The notes: generated by a model from the letters alone, not told the origin. A stretch of 64,000 nt of DNA from Shewanella cutis (GCF_022410515.1 NZ_JACSDI010000006.1:1-64000); one strand, 5' to 3'. Positions 36,563 through 46,284 are shown, numbered from the stretch's first letter. Numbers and translations: made by a program.

Positions 36563-36982
36563 TCAATGGTCGGTTAAACGCCGACCTTTAGGTTGTTCTC
36601 GGCGATTATGCTCGCCAAACGCACCATAGAGCTCCTTCGTCATACCATAGTCCACACGGCGATCACTGCCAGCTTGGCGTCTATCGTCATAATGCTGATA
36701 GTGGCACTGACAGTTTGACTGTGAGCATGCTTTCATTGGGAGCTCTGGAGCTTCTTTTGATAGAAAGCGTTTTCCTTTAATTGCAGCGACTTGCTCGCAG
36801 CAATTTCCTTCATTTTCAATACTCACGCAGTGGAAGGAATGGGCTGCATTAGTTGCATGCCTTTCACGCTTACTTGTGCCAGTCGCTTTGACCAATGATT
36901 TATGTTTGCTATGGCTATTTTTGAATGTCATTAATGACACTAAGCCGAGTACGACAATTGCCAGTACAAGCATGCTAAACAT
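36563..36982 (-). CDS. membrane-anchored basic hypothetical protein
   Basis: 139 residues. One N-terminal membrane segment (about 2-19, FSMLVLAIVVLGLVSLM) is followed by a long Lys/Arg/Ser-rich region. A Cys/His cluster lies at about 51-93 (SFHCVSIENEGNCCEQ, ACSQSNCQCHYQH). The Arg-rich tail ends RREQPKGRRLTDH. This pattern suggests a nucleic-acid- or metal-binding tail anchored in the inner membrane. No family recognised. The Fur box region of fbpA lies upstream. Confidence 0.65.
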   Translation of the reverse strand: MFSMLVLAIVVLGLVSLMTFKNSHSKHKSLVKATGTSKRERHATNAAHSFHCVSIENEGNCCEQVAAIKGKRFLSKEAPELPMKACSQSNCQCHYQHYDDRRQAGSDRRVDYGMTKELYGAFGEHNRREQPKGRRLTDH

Positions 36983-37127
36983 AATGCCTCCAATCTATTT
37001 TAAAAAATTAAGATTCAGTTTAGTTTGATTTGAGATAATCCGCATTTTTATATCTTAAATACATTAAAAACAAAAAGTTACTCAATCTATTGCCCTCCTC
37101 GTTATGATCTATTACTCTTTCTAAACT

Positions 37128-37146
37128 GATAACTATTATCATTAAT
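37128..37146 (+). promoter_or_regulatory. Fur box of the fbpABC operon
   Basis: GATAACTATTATCATTAAT matches 14 of 19 positions of the Fur consensus, 54 bp upstream of fbpA. Iron repression is expected. Confidence 0.7.
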
Positions 37147-37199
37147 AGTCTTAACAACTGACTTATGCTTGACGTCATCATTTTGAGGGGAAATCGCTA

Positions 37200-38207
37200 A
37201 TGAAATGGGTAACTTGTGCCGCTTTAATTGGGTTAATGTCGGTTGCGCAGTCTGCACATGCGGATGAAAAATTAACGGTTTACTCCTATCGCCAAGCGTT
37301 TTTGGTTGAACCTATCTTGAAGCGCTTTACCGAAGAAACAGGCATTGGCGTGAATGTGGTGTTTGCCAAAGACGGGATTGCCGAACGTATTGCCCGTGAA
37401 GGTCGCTTATCGCCAGCGGATTTAGTGCTAACCTCAGATTTTTCTCGTCTTGTCGAACTGGTCGATAAAGATCTGACATCTGCGGTGAAGAGTGAAAAAT
37501 TAAACAGCAATATTCCAGCGCAATACCGTGATCCTGAAGGACAATGGTACGCACTGACCATGCGCGTACGTAATATCTATACCGCAAAAGATCGCCTCGG
37601 CCCGCAAGCGATTCGCTATGAGGAACTCGCCGATCCTAAATACAAAGGTAAGATTTGTACTCGCAGCGGTAAGCATCCTTACAACATTGCCTTGGTGGCT
37701 TCGATGATCGCTCACCACGGTGAGGCAGACACTAAAACTTGGCTACAGGGTGTAAAAACCAACTTAGCCCGCAAGCCGCAAGGTAACGATCGTGGACAGG
37801 TTCAAGCGGTAAAAGAAGGCCTATGTGATATTGCGATTGGTAACAGCTATTACTATGGCAATATGTTGCAAGATCCAGAGCAAAAGAGCTGGGCTGAAGC
37901 CGTGGTGATTAATTTCCCGAATCAGGCCGACCGTGGTGCCCATGTGAACGTTTCTGGTATGGTACTGACTCGCCATGCCCCAAATAAAGACAATGCTATC
38001 AAACTGATGGAATTCCTCTCTGGTGATGTGGCGCAAAAAGCTTACGCTGAGGTGAATATGGAATACCCAGTCAAAGCGGATGTTGCACCTTCAACCTTAG
38101 TGGCTTCTTGGGGCGAGTTTAAGGCCGATCAGTTACCGATTTTTAAACTGGCGGAATATCACCAAGCGGCAGTGAAATTATTAGATGAAGTGCAGTTTGA
38201 CCTCTAG
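37200..38207 (+). CDS. fbpA: ferric-iron ABC transporter, periplasmic binding protein
   Basis: 335 residues. The signal peptide (about 1-21, VAQSAHA-DE) is followed by a type II binding-protein fold. The adjacent tyrosines of AIGNSYYYGNM (about 215-220) are the FbpA-type Fe(III) ligands. N-terminal KLTVYSYRQAFLVEPILKRF is characteristic of FbpA/FutA proteins. First gene of the fbpABC operon under a Fur box. A hairpin 19 bp past its stop may raise its expression over the permease. Confidence 0.92.
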   Translation: MKWVTCAALIGLMSVAQSAHADEKLTVYSYRQAFLVEPILKRFTEETGIGVNVVFAKDGIAERIAREGRLSPADLVLTSDFSRLVELVDKDLTSAVKSEKLNSNIPAQYRDPEGQWYALTMRVRNIYTAKDRLGPQAIRYEELADPKYKGKICTRSGKHPYNIALVASMIAHHGEADTKTWLQGVKTNLARKPQGNDRGQVQAVKEGLCDIAIGNSYYYGNMLQDPEQKSWAEAVVINFPNQADRGAHVNVSGMVLTRHAPNKDNAIKLMEFLSGDVAQKAYAEVNMEYPVKADVAPSTLVASWGEFKADQLPIFKLAEYHQAAVKLLDEVQFDL

Positions 38208-38225
38208 TTAGGCAGTTAAATCGAT

Positions 38226-38250
38226 AAGTGCGCCATTAATTGGCGCACTT
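38226..38250 (+). terminator. intra-operon stem-loop between fbpA and fbpB
   Basis: AAGTGCGCCA / TGGCGCACTT, 10-bp perfect arms with a TTAAT loop, then GTTTTAAAGG. Likely a partial terminator or mRNA-stabilising hairpin, giving more binding protein than membrane subunits. Confidence 0.65.
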
Positions 38251-38266
38251 GTTTTAAAGGAGCCAC

Positions 38267-39901
38267 ATGATTTTAGGATTAGCCAGAAGCTGGTCGCTTA
38301 CTGGTTATGCCATAGCAACGCTACTGGTGTTACCCCTCTTTGCGTTACTTCTTCAAGCGGCTCAGCCCGATGAGGCCGTCTTTGGTCATCTACTCTCTAC
38401 CGTATTACCCACTTATATCGCCAACAGTCTCTGGTTGATCCTGTGGGTGAGTATTGGCTCACTGTTGCTGGCGTTGCCCTGCGCTTGGTTAATGGCGCGC
38501 TGTGAGTTTATAGGTAGACGATATTTGCAATGGGCTTTGCTATTGCCCTTAGCCATGCCAGCCTACATTGTTGCCTACGTGTATACCGATTTACTCGATT
38601 ACGCAGGCCCAGTACAAAGGAGTTTGCGCGCGCTCTTTGGCTGGAGCTCTCCGCAGGATTACTTTTTCCCCGATATTCGCACCTTAGGTGGCGCCGCTTG
38701 TGTGCTATCGCTGGTGTTATTTCCCTATATTTATCTGTTAGCGCGCACCGCGTTTATGGAGCAATCCTTAAGCTTGGCGCATGCATCAAGGATCATGGGC
38801 TGCTCGCCTTGGCAGAGTTTTTGGCGCTTATCTTTGCCGATGGCAAGGCCCGCCTTGGCCGTGGGTGTCGCTTTAGTGGCGATGGAAACCGCAGCGGATT
38901 TTGCCACAGTTAACTATTTTGCCGTGCCAACCTTAACGACAGCCGTGTATGACACTTGGTTGGGCTATGGCAATTTAACCGCCGCGGCAAAGCTCTCGGC
39001 CATTATCTTGCTAGTGGTGTTTAGCTTGATTGGTGTTGAGCGTTTTGCCCGCCGCAAGCAACAGTTATTTCAAAAACAATCTCGCATCCAAGCAATTGAT
39101 TTGTATAGGCTCTCATCGATGCAAACCCTGCTGGCTTTAGGTTATTGCGGTATGTTGTTATTACTTGCGTTTGTGTTGCCAAGCGGCATTTTATTATCCT
39201 ATGCCATCAATTATTTTGAGCAGAGCTGGGACCCTCTTTTTTGGCAATTGAGTGTGAATAGCCTCACGTTGGCACTGATAACCAGTTTGGTGTGCTGTGT
39301 CATCGCATTAGTGCTAATGTTTATCCGCCGCGTGAGCCCAAGGTCGAGTGATGCATTGCCATCGCGCTTGGCATCAACCGGCTATGCTTTGCCCGGTACG
39401 GTACTTGCCATTGGTGTATTGGTGCCGTTAACCCTGCTCGACTTTGCGATTAACGACATCGCCGATTGGTTGGGGATGGCAGGGCCAGGGCTCTTGCTCA
39501 CTGGTAGTACGACTGCGCTGGTTTTTGCTTTTTGTGTGCGCTTTGTGGCCATTGCGATTGGCAGTGTTGAGAGTAGTTATAAACGCATCTCGCCCTCATT
39601 AGATATGGTGAGTCTAACACTTGGGCAAAGTCCTCGACGTTTGCTCCAAAGAGTGCATTTACCGCTACTCACCAAAGGCTTATTTGCTGGGGCGTTGTTG
39701 GTATTTATCGAAAGCATGAAAGAATTACCCGCTGCATTGTTGCTGCGTCCCATAGGTTTTGAGAATCTTGCGACCTATGTATTCCAGTTTGTCTCAGATG
39801 AAAAACTGGAACATGGAGCCTTGCCCGCCATTGTGATTGTGCTCGTAGGCTTGGTCCCGTTGATTTATTTAAACCGTTCCTTGGAGCAAGATAACCGATG
39901 A
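38267..39901 (+). CDS. fbpB: ferric-iron ABC transporter, fused permease
   Basis: 544 residues with two homologous permease halves, about 12 membrane helices in total. Each half holds a binding-protein-dependent transport (EAA-type) loop: HASRIMGCSPWQSFWRLSLPMARPAL in the first and SLTLGQSPRRLLQRVHLPLLTKGL in the second, where the ATPase docks. GGAG precedes the start. It overlaps fbpC by 4 bp (ATGA), so translation is coupled. Confidence 0.92.
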   Translation: MILGLARSWSLTGYAIATLLVLPLFALLLQAAQPDEAVFGHLLSTVLPTYIANSLWLILWVSIGSLLLALPCAWLMARCEFIGRRYLQWALLLPLAMPAYIVAYVYTDLLDYAGPVQRSLRALFGWSSPQDYFFPDIRTLGGAACVLSLVLFPYIYLLARTAFMEQSLSLAHASRIMGCSPWQSFWRLSLPMARPALAVGVALVAMETAADFATVNYFAVPTLTTAVYDTWLGYGNLTAAAKLSAIILLVVFSLIGVERFARRKQQLFQKQSRIQAIDLYRLSSMQTLLALGYCGMLLLLAFVLPSGILLSYAINYFEQSWDPLFWQLSVNSLTLALITSLVCCVIALVLMFIRRVSPRSSDALPSRLASTGYALPGTVLAIGVLVPLTLLDFAINDIADWLGMAGPGLLLTGSTTALVFAFCVRFVAIAIGSVESSYKRISPSLDMVSLTLGQSPRRLLQRVHLPLLTKGLFAGALLVFIESMKELPAALLLRPIGFENLATYVFQFVSDEKLEHGALPAIVIVLVGLVPLIYLNRSLEQDNR

Positions 39902-40947
39902 CCAGTACGCTCAATCTTCATCAAGTCCATAGTGATTATCAGGGCCAACAGATACTCAAAGGCTTAGATTTGACGCTGGCACAGGGGGAAATTCTTGCGC
40001 TGCTCGGCCCAAGCGGTTGTGGCAAAACCACCTTGCTCAGGGCGGTGGCAGGCTTGCAGGCGATTAGCCAAGGGGAGATCCAAATCAATGGCAAAACCGT
40101 CAGCGGCGTCGGACAGTTTGTGCCGAGTGAACAGCGCGGCATAGGGATGATTTTTCAAGACTATGCGCTATTTCCGCATTTAACCGTGGCCGAGAATATT
40201 CTGTTTGGTGTCGCTAAGTTAACGACGGCGCAGTGTAAGGCCCGTTTAGATGACATGCTCGCCTTAGTTAAACTCGAAGGCTTAGCCAAGCGTTATCCCC
40301 ATGAATTGTCTGGTGGTCAGCAGCAGCGGGTATCGATTGCCCGCGCTTTGGCCTATGAGCCGCAATTACTGCTACTCGACGAGCCTTTTTCGAATATCGA
40401 TGCCCAAGTGCGCCACAGCATGATGGCGGAGATCCGCAGCATTCTAAAGCAGCGCAATGTCAGCGCGGTTTTTGTTACCCACAGTAAGGATGAAGCCTTT
40501 GTGTTCGCCGACACCTTGGCCATTTTTAACCAAGGTGTGATAGTGCAACATGGCCGAGCAGAAGACTTATATGCAGCGCCCAATAGTCGCTATGTGGCTG
40601 ATTTTCTGGGAAGTGGCAACTATTTGCCCGCCGAGGTTGTTGATGGCCACAGTGTGACAACGCCTATTGGCCAATTGCGTAGCCTCACGCCATTGTCGCA
40701 ATCCCACGCCTTTAATGGCCAAGTGTTTTTAAGGCCACAACAATTGGCGCTCAGTGCCGATGATGCAGGCGTTGGGACGATTACCGAGCGACGCTTCCTC
40801 GGCGCATTTTGCCATTATTGGGTGAAAGTAGAGGCGGCATCCCACGCTTATTATGTCGAAGTGCGTAGTCAAATCATGCAGTTCAATGTCGGCCAGCGAG
40901 TGGGTTTAAGCACTGAGCCGCATTCTCTCGTGTTATTCGAATCTTAG
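39898..40947 (+). CDS. fbpC: ferric-iron ABC transporter, ATP-binding protein
   Basis: 349 residues. ATPase domain (about 1-235): P-loop GPSGCGKTT, signature LSGGQQQR and Walker B LLLLDEPF with the H-loop in FVTHSKDEA. The C-terminal extension (about 240-349) is the OB-fold regulatory region of the FbpC/MalK class. Couples ATP hydrolysis to FbpB. Last gene of the operon. Confidence 0.92.
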   Translation: MTSTLNLHQVHSDYQGQQILKGLDLTLAQGEILALLGPSGCGKTTLLRAVAGLQAISQGEIQINGKTVSGVGQFVPSEQRGIGMIFQDYALFPHLTVAENILFGVAKLTTAQCKARLDDMLALVKLEGLAKRYPHELSGGQQQRVSIARALAYEPQLLLLDEPFSNIDAQVRHSMMAEIRSILKQRNVSAVFVTHSKDEAFVFADTLAIFNQGVIVQHGRAEDLYAAPNSRYVADFLGSGNYLPAEVVDGHSVTTPIGQLRSLTPLSQSHAFNGQVFLRPQQLALSADDAGVGTITERRFLGAFCHYWVKVEAASHAYYVEVRSQIMQFNVGQRVGLSTEPHSLVLFES

Positions 40948-41093
40948 TTTAAGCACTTTGGCGTCATCGCAATCCGTCAGTTGCGTAAAGACTATGACAT
41001 TTTTGCTTACGTTTAACTTGAGCAAAAAATGTCTCGTTTGCTGATATTTTCAACCTTCCTTGTTACCTTAATTCCTCCAGCCTTGGAGGAATT

Positions 41094-42806
41094 ATGATAA
41101 AAACAATAAAATCAATTTGTACCTTAGTCACAGTGGCGACAGCCATGTCGTCCTCGGGAGTGTTGGCCATGGATAGGATCACAGGTAAAGCCTTTGCGAC
41201 ACGCTCAGAAGTGTATGCTACCCAAGGAATGGCGGCCACCAGTCAACCGCTGGCGACACAGGTCGCGATTGATGTATTAAAACAGGGCGGTAGCGCCGTC
41301 GATGCGGCCATTGCAGCTAATGCCATGCTGGGCTTAGTCGAGCCAACTGGTTCGGGTATCGGTGGTGATTTATTTGCGATTGTTTGGAGCGCGAAAGATA
41401 AAAAACTGTATGGCCTTAATGCCTCCGGTCGCAGCCCCAAATCCTTAACGCTAGAGAAGCTTAAATCCCTCGGATTAGACTATTTACCGCCATTAGGGCC
41501 GCTACCCGTATCGGTACCTGGGGCCGTGGATGGTTGGTACGAACTGCACAATAAATTTGGCAAACTGCCAATGGCCGATAATTTAGCGCCAGCGATTCGT
41601 TATGCCCGCGAAGGTTTCCCTGTCTCCGAGTTGATTTCCTATTACCTTGAGGGCAGCAGTAAAAAGCTCGCTCAATTCCCCGGTTTTAAAGAAACCTATA
41701 TGCCTAATGGCAAAATGCCTGCGGTGGGCGAAATCTTCAAAAATCCTGCACTGGCAAATACCTATGAGAAAATTGCCAAAGGCGGCCGCGACGCCTTCTA
41801 TAAGGGCGACATTGCCAAAAGTATTGATAAATACATCAAGGCTCAAGGTGGCTATTTAAGTTATGAAGACTTAGCCAGTCATACCAGTGACTGGATTGAG
41901 CCCGTATCGGTCAACTACCGTGGTTACGATGTGTGGGAACTGCCGCCTAACGGGCAGGGGATTGCTGCACTACAGATCTTAAAAACCATGGAACCCTTCG
42001 ATGTCGCCGCCATGGGCTTTAATAGTCCCGAATATGTGCACTTATTTGTAGAGGCGAAAAAGCTCGCCTTTGCCGATCGCGCGAAATTCTATGCCGATAT
42101 GGCCTTTAACAAAGTGCCTGTAAAAGAGTTAATCTCGCAGCAATACAATTACGAGCGCGCCAAGTTAATTGATTTAAACAAGGCGGCTAAGAGTGTCGAT
42201 GCCGGCAATCCTGCGCTGCAACATGGGGATACAGTGTATCTCACCACCGCGGATAAAGACGGCAACATGGTGTCGCTGATCCAGAGTAACTACCGCGGCA
42301 TGGGCTCAGGTATGACGCCGCCAGATCTCGGCTTTGTGCTGCAAGATCGCGGGCAGATGTTTGATCTCACCGAAGGGCGTTTTAATACTTACGCGCCAGG
42401 CAAGCGTCCATTCCATACCATTATTCCCGCTTTTGTAACTAAGGACGGTAAACCGTGGCTGAGTTTTGGAGTGATGGGCGGTGCAACACAGCCGCAAATG
42501 CATGCGCAGATTATTATCAATCTGATTGATTTTAAAATGAACTTGCAAGAAGCGGGCGATGCCCCCAGAATTTTACACTCAGGTTCGACTGAGCCTACGG
42601 GTGAGATAATGAATGACGGTGGCTATGTGAGCCTTGAATCAGGCTTCCCCGTTGAAACTCGCCGTGAACTGATGAAAAAAGGCCATGTGTTGCGTGATGT
42701 TCTGGGGGATTTTGGCGGTTATCAAGCCATTGGTTTTAATCCAGAAACAGGCGTTTACCGCGGTGCTTCCGAAAGCCGTAAAGATGGTTATGCCGCTGGA
42801 TATTAA
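41094..42806 (+). CDS. ggt: gamma-glutamyltransferase
   Basis: 570 residues, an Ntn-hydrolase proenzyme that cleaves itself at Thr380 (HGDTVYLTTAD) to give large and small subunits and then transfers or hydrolyses gamma-glutamyl groups of glutathione. A signal peptide (about 1-26, SGVLA-MD) predicts a periplasmic enzyme. Conserved features: SGIGGDLFAIVW, PVSVPGAVDGW and YRGMGSGMTPPD in the small subunit. It follows fbpC by 147 bp and has its own terminator. Nutritional use of glutathione is the likely role. Confidence 0.92.
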   Translation: MIKTIKSICTLVTVATAMSSSGVLAMDRITGKAFATRSEVYATQGMAATSQPLATQVAIDVLKQGGSAVDAAIAANAMLGLVEPTGSGIGGDLFAIVWSAKDKKLYGLNASGRSPKSLTLEKLKSLGLDYLPPLGPLPVSVPGAVDGWYELHNKFGKLPMADNLAPAIRYAREGFPVSELISYYLEGSSKKLAQFPGFKETYMPNGKMPAVGEIFKNPALANTYEKIAKGGRDAFYKGDIAKSIDKYIKAQGGYLSYEDLASHTSDWIEPVSVNYRGYDVWELPPNGQGIAALQILKTMEPFDVAAMGFNSPEYVHLFVEAKKLAFADRAKFYADMAFNKVPVKELISQQYNYERAKLIDLNKAAKSVDAGNPALQHGDTVYLTTADKDGNMVSLIQSNYRGMGSGMTPPDLGFVLQDRGQMFDLTEGRFNTYAPGKRPFHTIIPAFVTKDGKPWLSFGVMGGATQPQMHAQIIINLIDFKMNLQEAGDAPRILHSGSTEPTGEIMNDGGYVSLESGFPVETRRELMKKGHVLRDVLGDFGGYQAIGFNPETGVYRGASESRKDGYAAGY

Positions 42807-42853
42807 CGCATAACTCGTTTTGTTATGTTGAAGCGAATGCAGAATAGGCAAAA

Positions 42854-42886
42854 TTGACGAGGCGTGATTGCCTCGTCAATTTTTAT
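42854..42886 (+). terminator. rho-independent terminator of ggt
   Basis: TTGACGAGGC / GCCTCGTCAA, 10-bp perfect arms with a 6-nt loop and TTTTTAT. Confidence 0.85.
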
Positions 42887-43037
42887 ATTTCACTATATAG
42901 CGGTATAACAGCATAGCGGTTTTAACAGCCGTCTTTACATTAGAAAGACGGACAAACTGTGCGTTACTTAATGTCATTTTCAGGTAAAGTTGCGGATAAT
43001 ATTGCCGAAAATGAATCGACAAAAGGGTGATAACCAG

Positions 43038-43973
43038 ATGGATATTCAAAATATGCCGCGTGAACAGTTGGGTGTGTGTGCCGAGGGAAACTTACATAGC
43101 GTCTATTTGATGTTTAATGCAAATGACAATGTCGAGTCGCAATTGCGTCCCTGTATTGCCAACGTAGCGCAGTATATTTATGAGTTGACGGATCAATATT
43201 CCGACAGCGCATTCAATGGTTTTGTGGGCATAGGTGCTAACTATTGGGATAGTCTTTATCCCGAGTCTCGTCCCGAAATGCTTAAGCCTTTCCCGGCGAT
43301 GCAGGCGGGTAACCGTGAGGCGCCAGCGATCGAATATGATCTATTCGTGCATCTTCGTTGCGATCGTTACGATATTTTGCATTTAGTGGCTAATGAAATC
43401 AGCCAAATGTTTGAAGACTTAGTCGAGCTAGTGGAAGAAGAACGCGGCTTTAGATTTATGGATAGCCGTGACTTAACAGGCTTTGTGGACGGCACCGAAA
43501 ATCCTAAGGGACGCCATCGTCAAGAAGTCGCCTTAGTGGGGGATGAAGACCCTGAATTTAAGGGCGGCAGCTATATTCATGTGCAAAAATTTGCCCACAA
43601 TCTCAGTAAATGGCATAGATTACCGCTTAAAAAGCAAGAAGATATTATCGGTCGTACCAAGCAAGACAATATCGAATACGAGTCGGAGGATAAGCCTCTT
43701 ACCAGCCATATTAAGCGGGTAAATCTCAAGGATGACAACGGTAAATCCATCGAGATTTTGCGCCAGAGCATGCCTTACGGCTCGCTCAAGGAGCAAGGTT
43801 TGATGTTTATTTCAACCTGCCGCACACCGGATCACTTTGAGAAGATGCTCCATAGCATGGTGTTTGGCGATGGTGCGGGTAACCACGACCACTTAATGCA
43901 CTTTACCAGTGCCTTGACGGGTTCTTCTTTCTTCGCCCCAAGCTTAGATTTTTTGATGCAATTCGATAATTAA
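43038..43973 (+). CDS. dye-decolorizing (DyP-type) peroxidase
   Basis: 311 residues from ATG 43038, the length of the characterised Shewanella TyrA-type DyP. The frame extends 16 codons upstream. The family motif GFVDGTENPKGR (about 150-161) supplies the distal Asp. HVQKFAHNLSKWHR holds candidate heme ligands. It uses heme and peroxide to oxidise dyes and phenols; reports of heme iron release exist for relatives. Cytoplasmic (no signal peptide). It stands between two terminators. Confidence 0.93.
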   Translation: MDIQNMPREQLGVCAEGNLHSVYLMFNANDNVESQLRPCIANVAQYIYELTDQYSDSAFNGFVGIGANYWDSLYPESRPEMLKPFPAMQAGNREAPAIEYDLFVHLRCDRYDILHLVANEISQMFEDLVELVEEERGFRFMDSRDLTGFVDGTENPKGRHRQEVALVGDEDPEFKGGSYIHVQKFAHNLSKWHRLPLKKQEDIIGRTKQDNIEYESEDKPLTSHIKRVNLKDDNGKSIEILRQSMPYGSLKEQGLMFISTCRTPDHFEKMLHSMVFGDGAGNHDHLMHFTSALTGSSFFAPSLDFLMQFDN

Positions 43974-43994
43974 GCCTGCGTAAAACCTTAGATC

Positions 43995-44028
43995 ACGCAC
44001 TGAGCCTTCAACGCTCGGTGCGTTTTTG
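43995..44028. terminator. terminator after the DyP gene
   Basis: ACGCACTGAGC / GCTCGGTGCGT, with one G-U pair and a 7-nt loop, then TTTTT; lies between convergent genes. Confidence 0.75.
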
Positions 44029-44037
44029 TTTGTGGGC

Positions 44038-44940
44038 TTAACTCGCAGATGTCCACTTATTGATATCGAGCTGCCATTGCTGGGCGGTAAAATCGATAAA
44101 GGCGCGCACTAGCGCTTGCTGGTAACTGCGGGAGAGGTATACCGCCCACAGGGTTTGCCCTGGTGCCGTGTACTCGGAGAGGACTTCTTGCAGTTGGCCG
44201 CTGGCCAGATATTGATTAGCTAAGTCACAGGGCAAGTAGGCTATGCCATGGCCGCGCAATGCGGCGCTGACCAGCACACCCATTTCATTGGCCATCAGAT
44301 TTCCCATCGGTTTAATCTGTTCACTCTGTTGATCCTTAAACAGCTGCCAACGTTGCTGTGAGCTATGGATAAGGCAATTATGACTCAGTAGATCAATGGG
44401 TTCTCTTAGAGGCTGAGTCTGTGCTAAGTAACTGGGTGCAGCGCACAATACGGCATCAATGCGCATCAGTTTACGGGCAATCAGATTGTCATCGGGCTGC
44501 TCGGTATAACGAAGTGCCACGTCAACGCGTTCATCTACCAATTGCGCAAAACTGTCCGACATTAACAGTTGAATATTGACTTTGGGATGTAACTTAACAA
44601 ACCGATCAACCACATCGAACAAGCTGTGTTGCCCAAGCCCGATGGGGGTGGCGATGCGAATACTGCCAACTAATTCGGTGTTATGACTATGGGCGCGGCT
44701 TTCCATTGCGGTAACTTCGCTTAGCACCCGCTGACAATATTGCAGAGCTTCTTCCCCTTGCAGAGTGAGGCTAACGCTGCGGGTAGTGCGGTGTAGCAGG
44801 CGTAAACTCAGCCATTGCTCAATTTCTTGAATATGGCGAGAAACCTGCAGGCGACTGAGATCGAGGTGTTCTGCGGCCTTAGTAAAGCTGCCACAGTTGG
44901 CCACTTCGATAAAGCTACGCATGGCGGCGATTCTATCCAT
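44038..44940 (-). CDS. LysR family transcriptional regulator
   Basis: 300 residues. N-terminal helix-turn-helix (about 1-60: FIEVANCGSFTKAAEHLDLSRLQVSRHIQEIEQWLSLRLL) and a C-terminal substrate-binding domain (about 90-290). It is divergent from a NAD(P)-dependent oxidoreductase gene over 119 bp. Direct repeats TCTCAATTT (44962 and 45028) in that gap are candidate operators, so it probably controls the oxidoreductase. The inducer is unknown. Confidence 0.92.
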   Translation of the reverse strand: MDRIAAMRSFIEVANCGSFTKAAEHLDLSRLQVSRHIQEIEQWLSLRLLHRTTRSVSLTLQGEEALQYCQRVLSEVTAMESRAHSHNTELVGSIRIATPIGLGQHSLFDVVDRFVKLHPKVNIQLLMSDSFAQLVDERVDVALRYTEQPDDNLIARKLMRIDAVLCAAPSYLAQTQPLREPIDLLSHNCLIHSSQQRWQLFKDQQSEQIKPMGNLMANEMGVLVSAALRGHGIAYLPCDLANQYLASGQLQEVLSEYTAPGQTLWAVYLSRSYQQALVRAFIDFTAQQWQLDINKWTSAS

Positions 44941-45059
44941 ATATAATTACATCCATTAGTATCTCAATTTGAAACAATCCTGCTCGTTTATCGATATTTA
45001 TCACGCTAAATATGGCAAGTAAACTGGTCTCAATTTAAATCAGCAGTGAGACTTAGCAA

Positions 45060-45692
45060 ATGAAAATCGCAGTATTAGGTGCATCCGGTTGGATTGGTGG
45101 AACCATTTTGAATGAAGCCTTAAGCCGTGGTCATGAAGTGGTTGCCTTAGTGCGAGACCCAAGCAAGCTTGGCGAAACCGCAGCAGAGGTACGTAGTGTC
45201 GATCTGGCGAAGCCATTAACGGCCGACATCTTTGCTGGCGTGGATGTGTTAATCGCTTCTGTCGGTGGCCGCGTCGAGCAGAATCACGGCTTAGTGGCCA
45301 AAACGGTCAATAATCTATTAGCCGTGTTACCACAGGCAAAAGTGCCACGTTTATTGTGGGTCGGTGGGGCTGGTAGCTTAGAAGTGGCACCGGGAGTAAC
45401 CTTGGTTTCAAGCCCAGATTTCCCGCCAGCCTATAAGGACGAAGCCTTAGCTCAAGGTGAAGCATTAAAGGCATTTCGCGCTGCCAATACAACGGTTAAC
45501 TGGACTTTTGTCAGCCCAGCAGCAGAAATCTACCCAGGCGCTAGCGAAAGCTCTTACCGTTTAGGTGGCGATAGCTTCTTTACCGATGCCAATGGCCGTA
45601 GCCGGATTTCGGTGAGTGATTACGCTAAAGCGATGCTCGATGAAGCTGAAAAGGGCGCGCATCCTAATCAAAGGATCAGTGTGGCTTACTAA
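45060..45692 (+). CDS. NAD(P)-binding oxidoreductase (atypical SDR, NmrA-like)
   Basis: 210 residues. N-terminal dinucleotide-binding motif KIAVLGASGWIGGTI and Rossmann fold follow the 'NAD(P)H-binding' atypical SDR pattern (LVRDPSKLG, LLWVGGAGSLEV). It lacks the classical YxxxK catalytic pair. Divergent partner of the LysR gene, which probably regulates it. Substrate unknown. Confidence 0.85.
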   Translation: MKIAVLGASGWIGGTILNEALSRGHEVVALVRDPSKLGETAAEVRSVDLAKPLTADIFAGVDVLIASVGGRVEQNHGLVAKTVNNLLAVLPQAKVPRLLWVGGAGSLEVAPGVTLVSSPDFPPAYKDEALAQGEALKAFRAANTTVNWTFVSPAAEIYPGASESSYRLGGDSFFTDANGRSRISVSDYAKAMLDEAEKGAHPNQRISVAY

Positions 45693-45787
45693 GGTTGAGG
45701 ATATTCAGCTAAAAACCGTAACGTAAACGGGACAAAGCCACTGTTCATCGAAAGGTGCTGGACTGAAAAGCGTACAGTAAAAACAGA

Positions 45788-45817
45788 ACAGGTCAGCAAG
45801 CTGACCTGTTTTTTTAT
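45788..45817. terminator. bidirectional terminator
   Basis: AACAGGTCAG / CTGACCTGTT, 10-bp perfect arms with a CAAG loop and T runs; separates the oxidoreductase gene from argR. Confidence 0.85.
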
Positions 45818-46284
45818 TCTGCGTAATTGAATAAAGATTTGATGGTTTCCAAGGTATCGGCGATATCTTGGATGCTGGATGGACAGATAAAGATCGTATC
45901 GTCACCCGCAATGGTCCCCAAAATCCCTTCAGGTTTACCGATGGAGTCTAACAAACGGGCAATTAATTGTGCTGCGCCTGGGCTAGTGCGGACAACAATC
46001 ATCGCTTGGTTATGGTCAACATCGAGCACTAAATTCTTTAACGGACTGCCCGCAGTAGGCACGCCTAATTCGGCTGGCAAGCAATAAACCATCTCCTGCT
46101 TAGCGTTGCGAGTGCGTACTGCACCGAACTTGCTGAGCATCCGAGACACTTTTGATTGGTTTATATTAGTAAAGCCTTCTGCTTGTAAGGCGGTGACGAT
46201 TTCACTTTGAGAGCCAAAACGCTCCTCTTTTAAAATCGCCTTAAAAATTCTAACAAGGTCATCCTGATTCTTGGTTGTTTGCAT
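45814..46284 (-). CDS. argR: arginine repressor
   Basis: 156 residues. The N-terminal winged helix (about 1-75: [43 protein letters not shown]) binds ARG boxes. The C-terminal domain (about 85-150: [31 protein letters not shown]) forms the arginine-binding hexamer. It represses arginine biosynthesis genes. Candidate ARG boxes lie in the gap toward mdh, so autoregulation is plausible. Divergent from mdh, the gammaproteobacterial argR-mdh arrangement. Confidence 0.95.
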
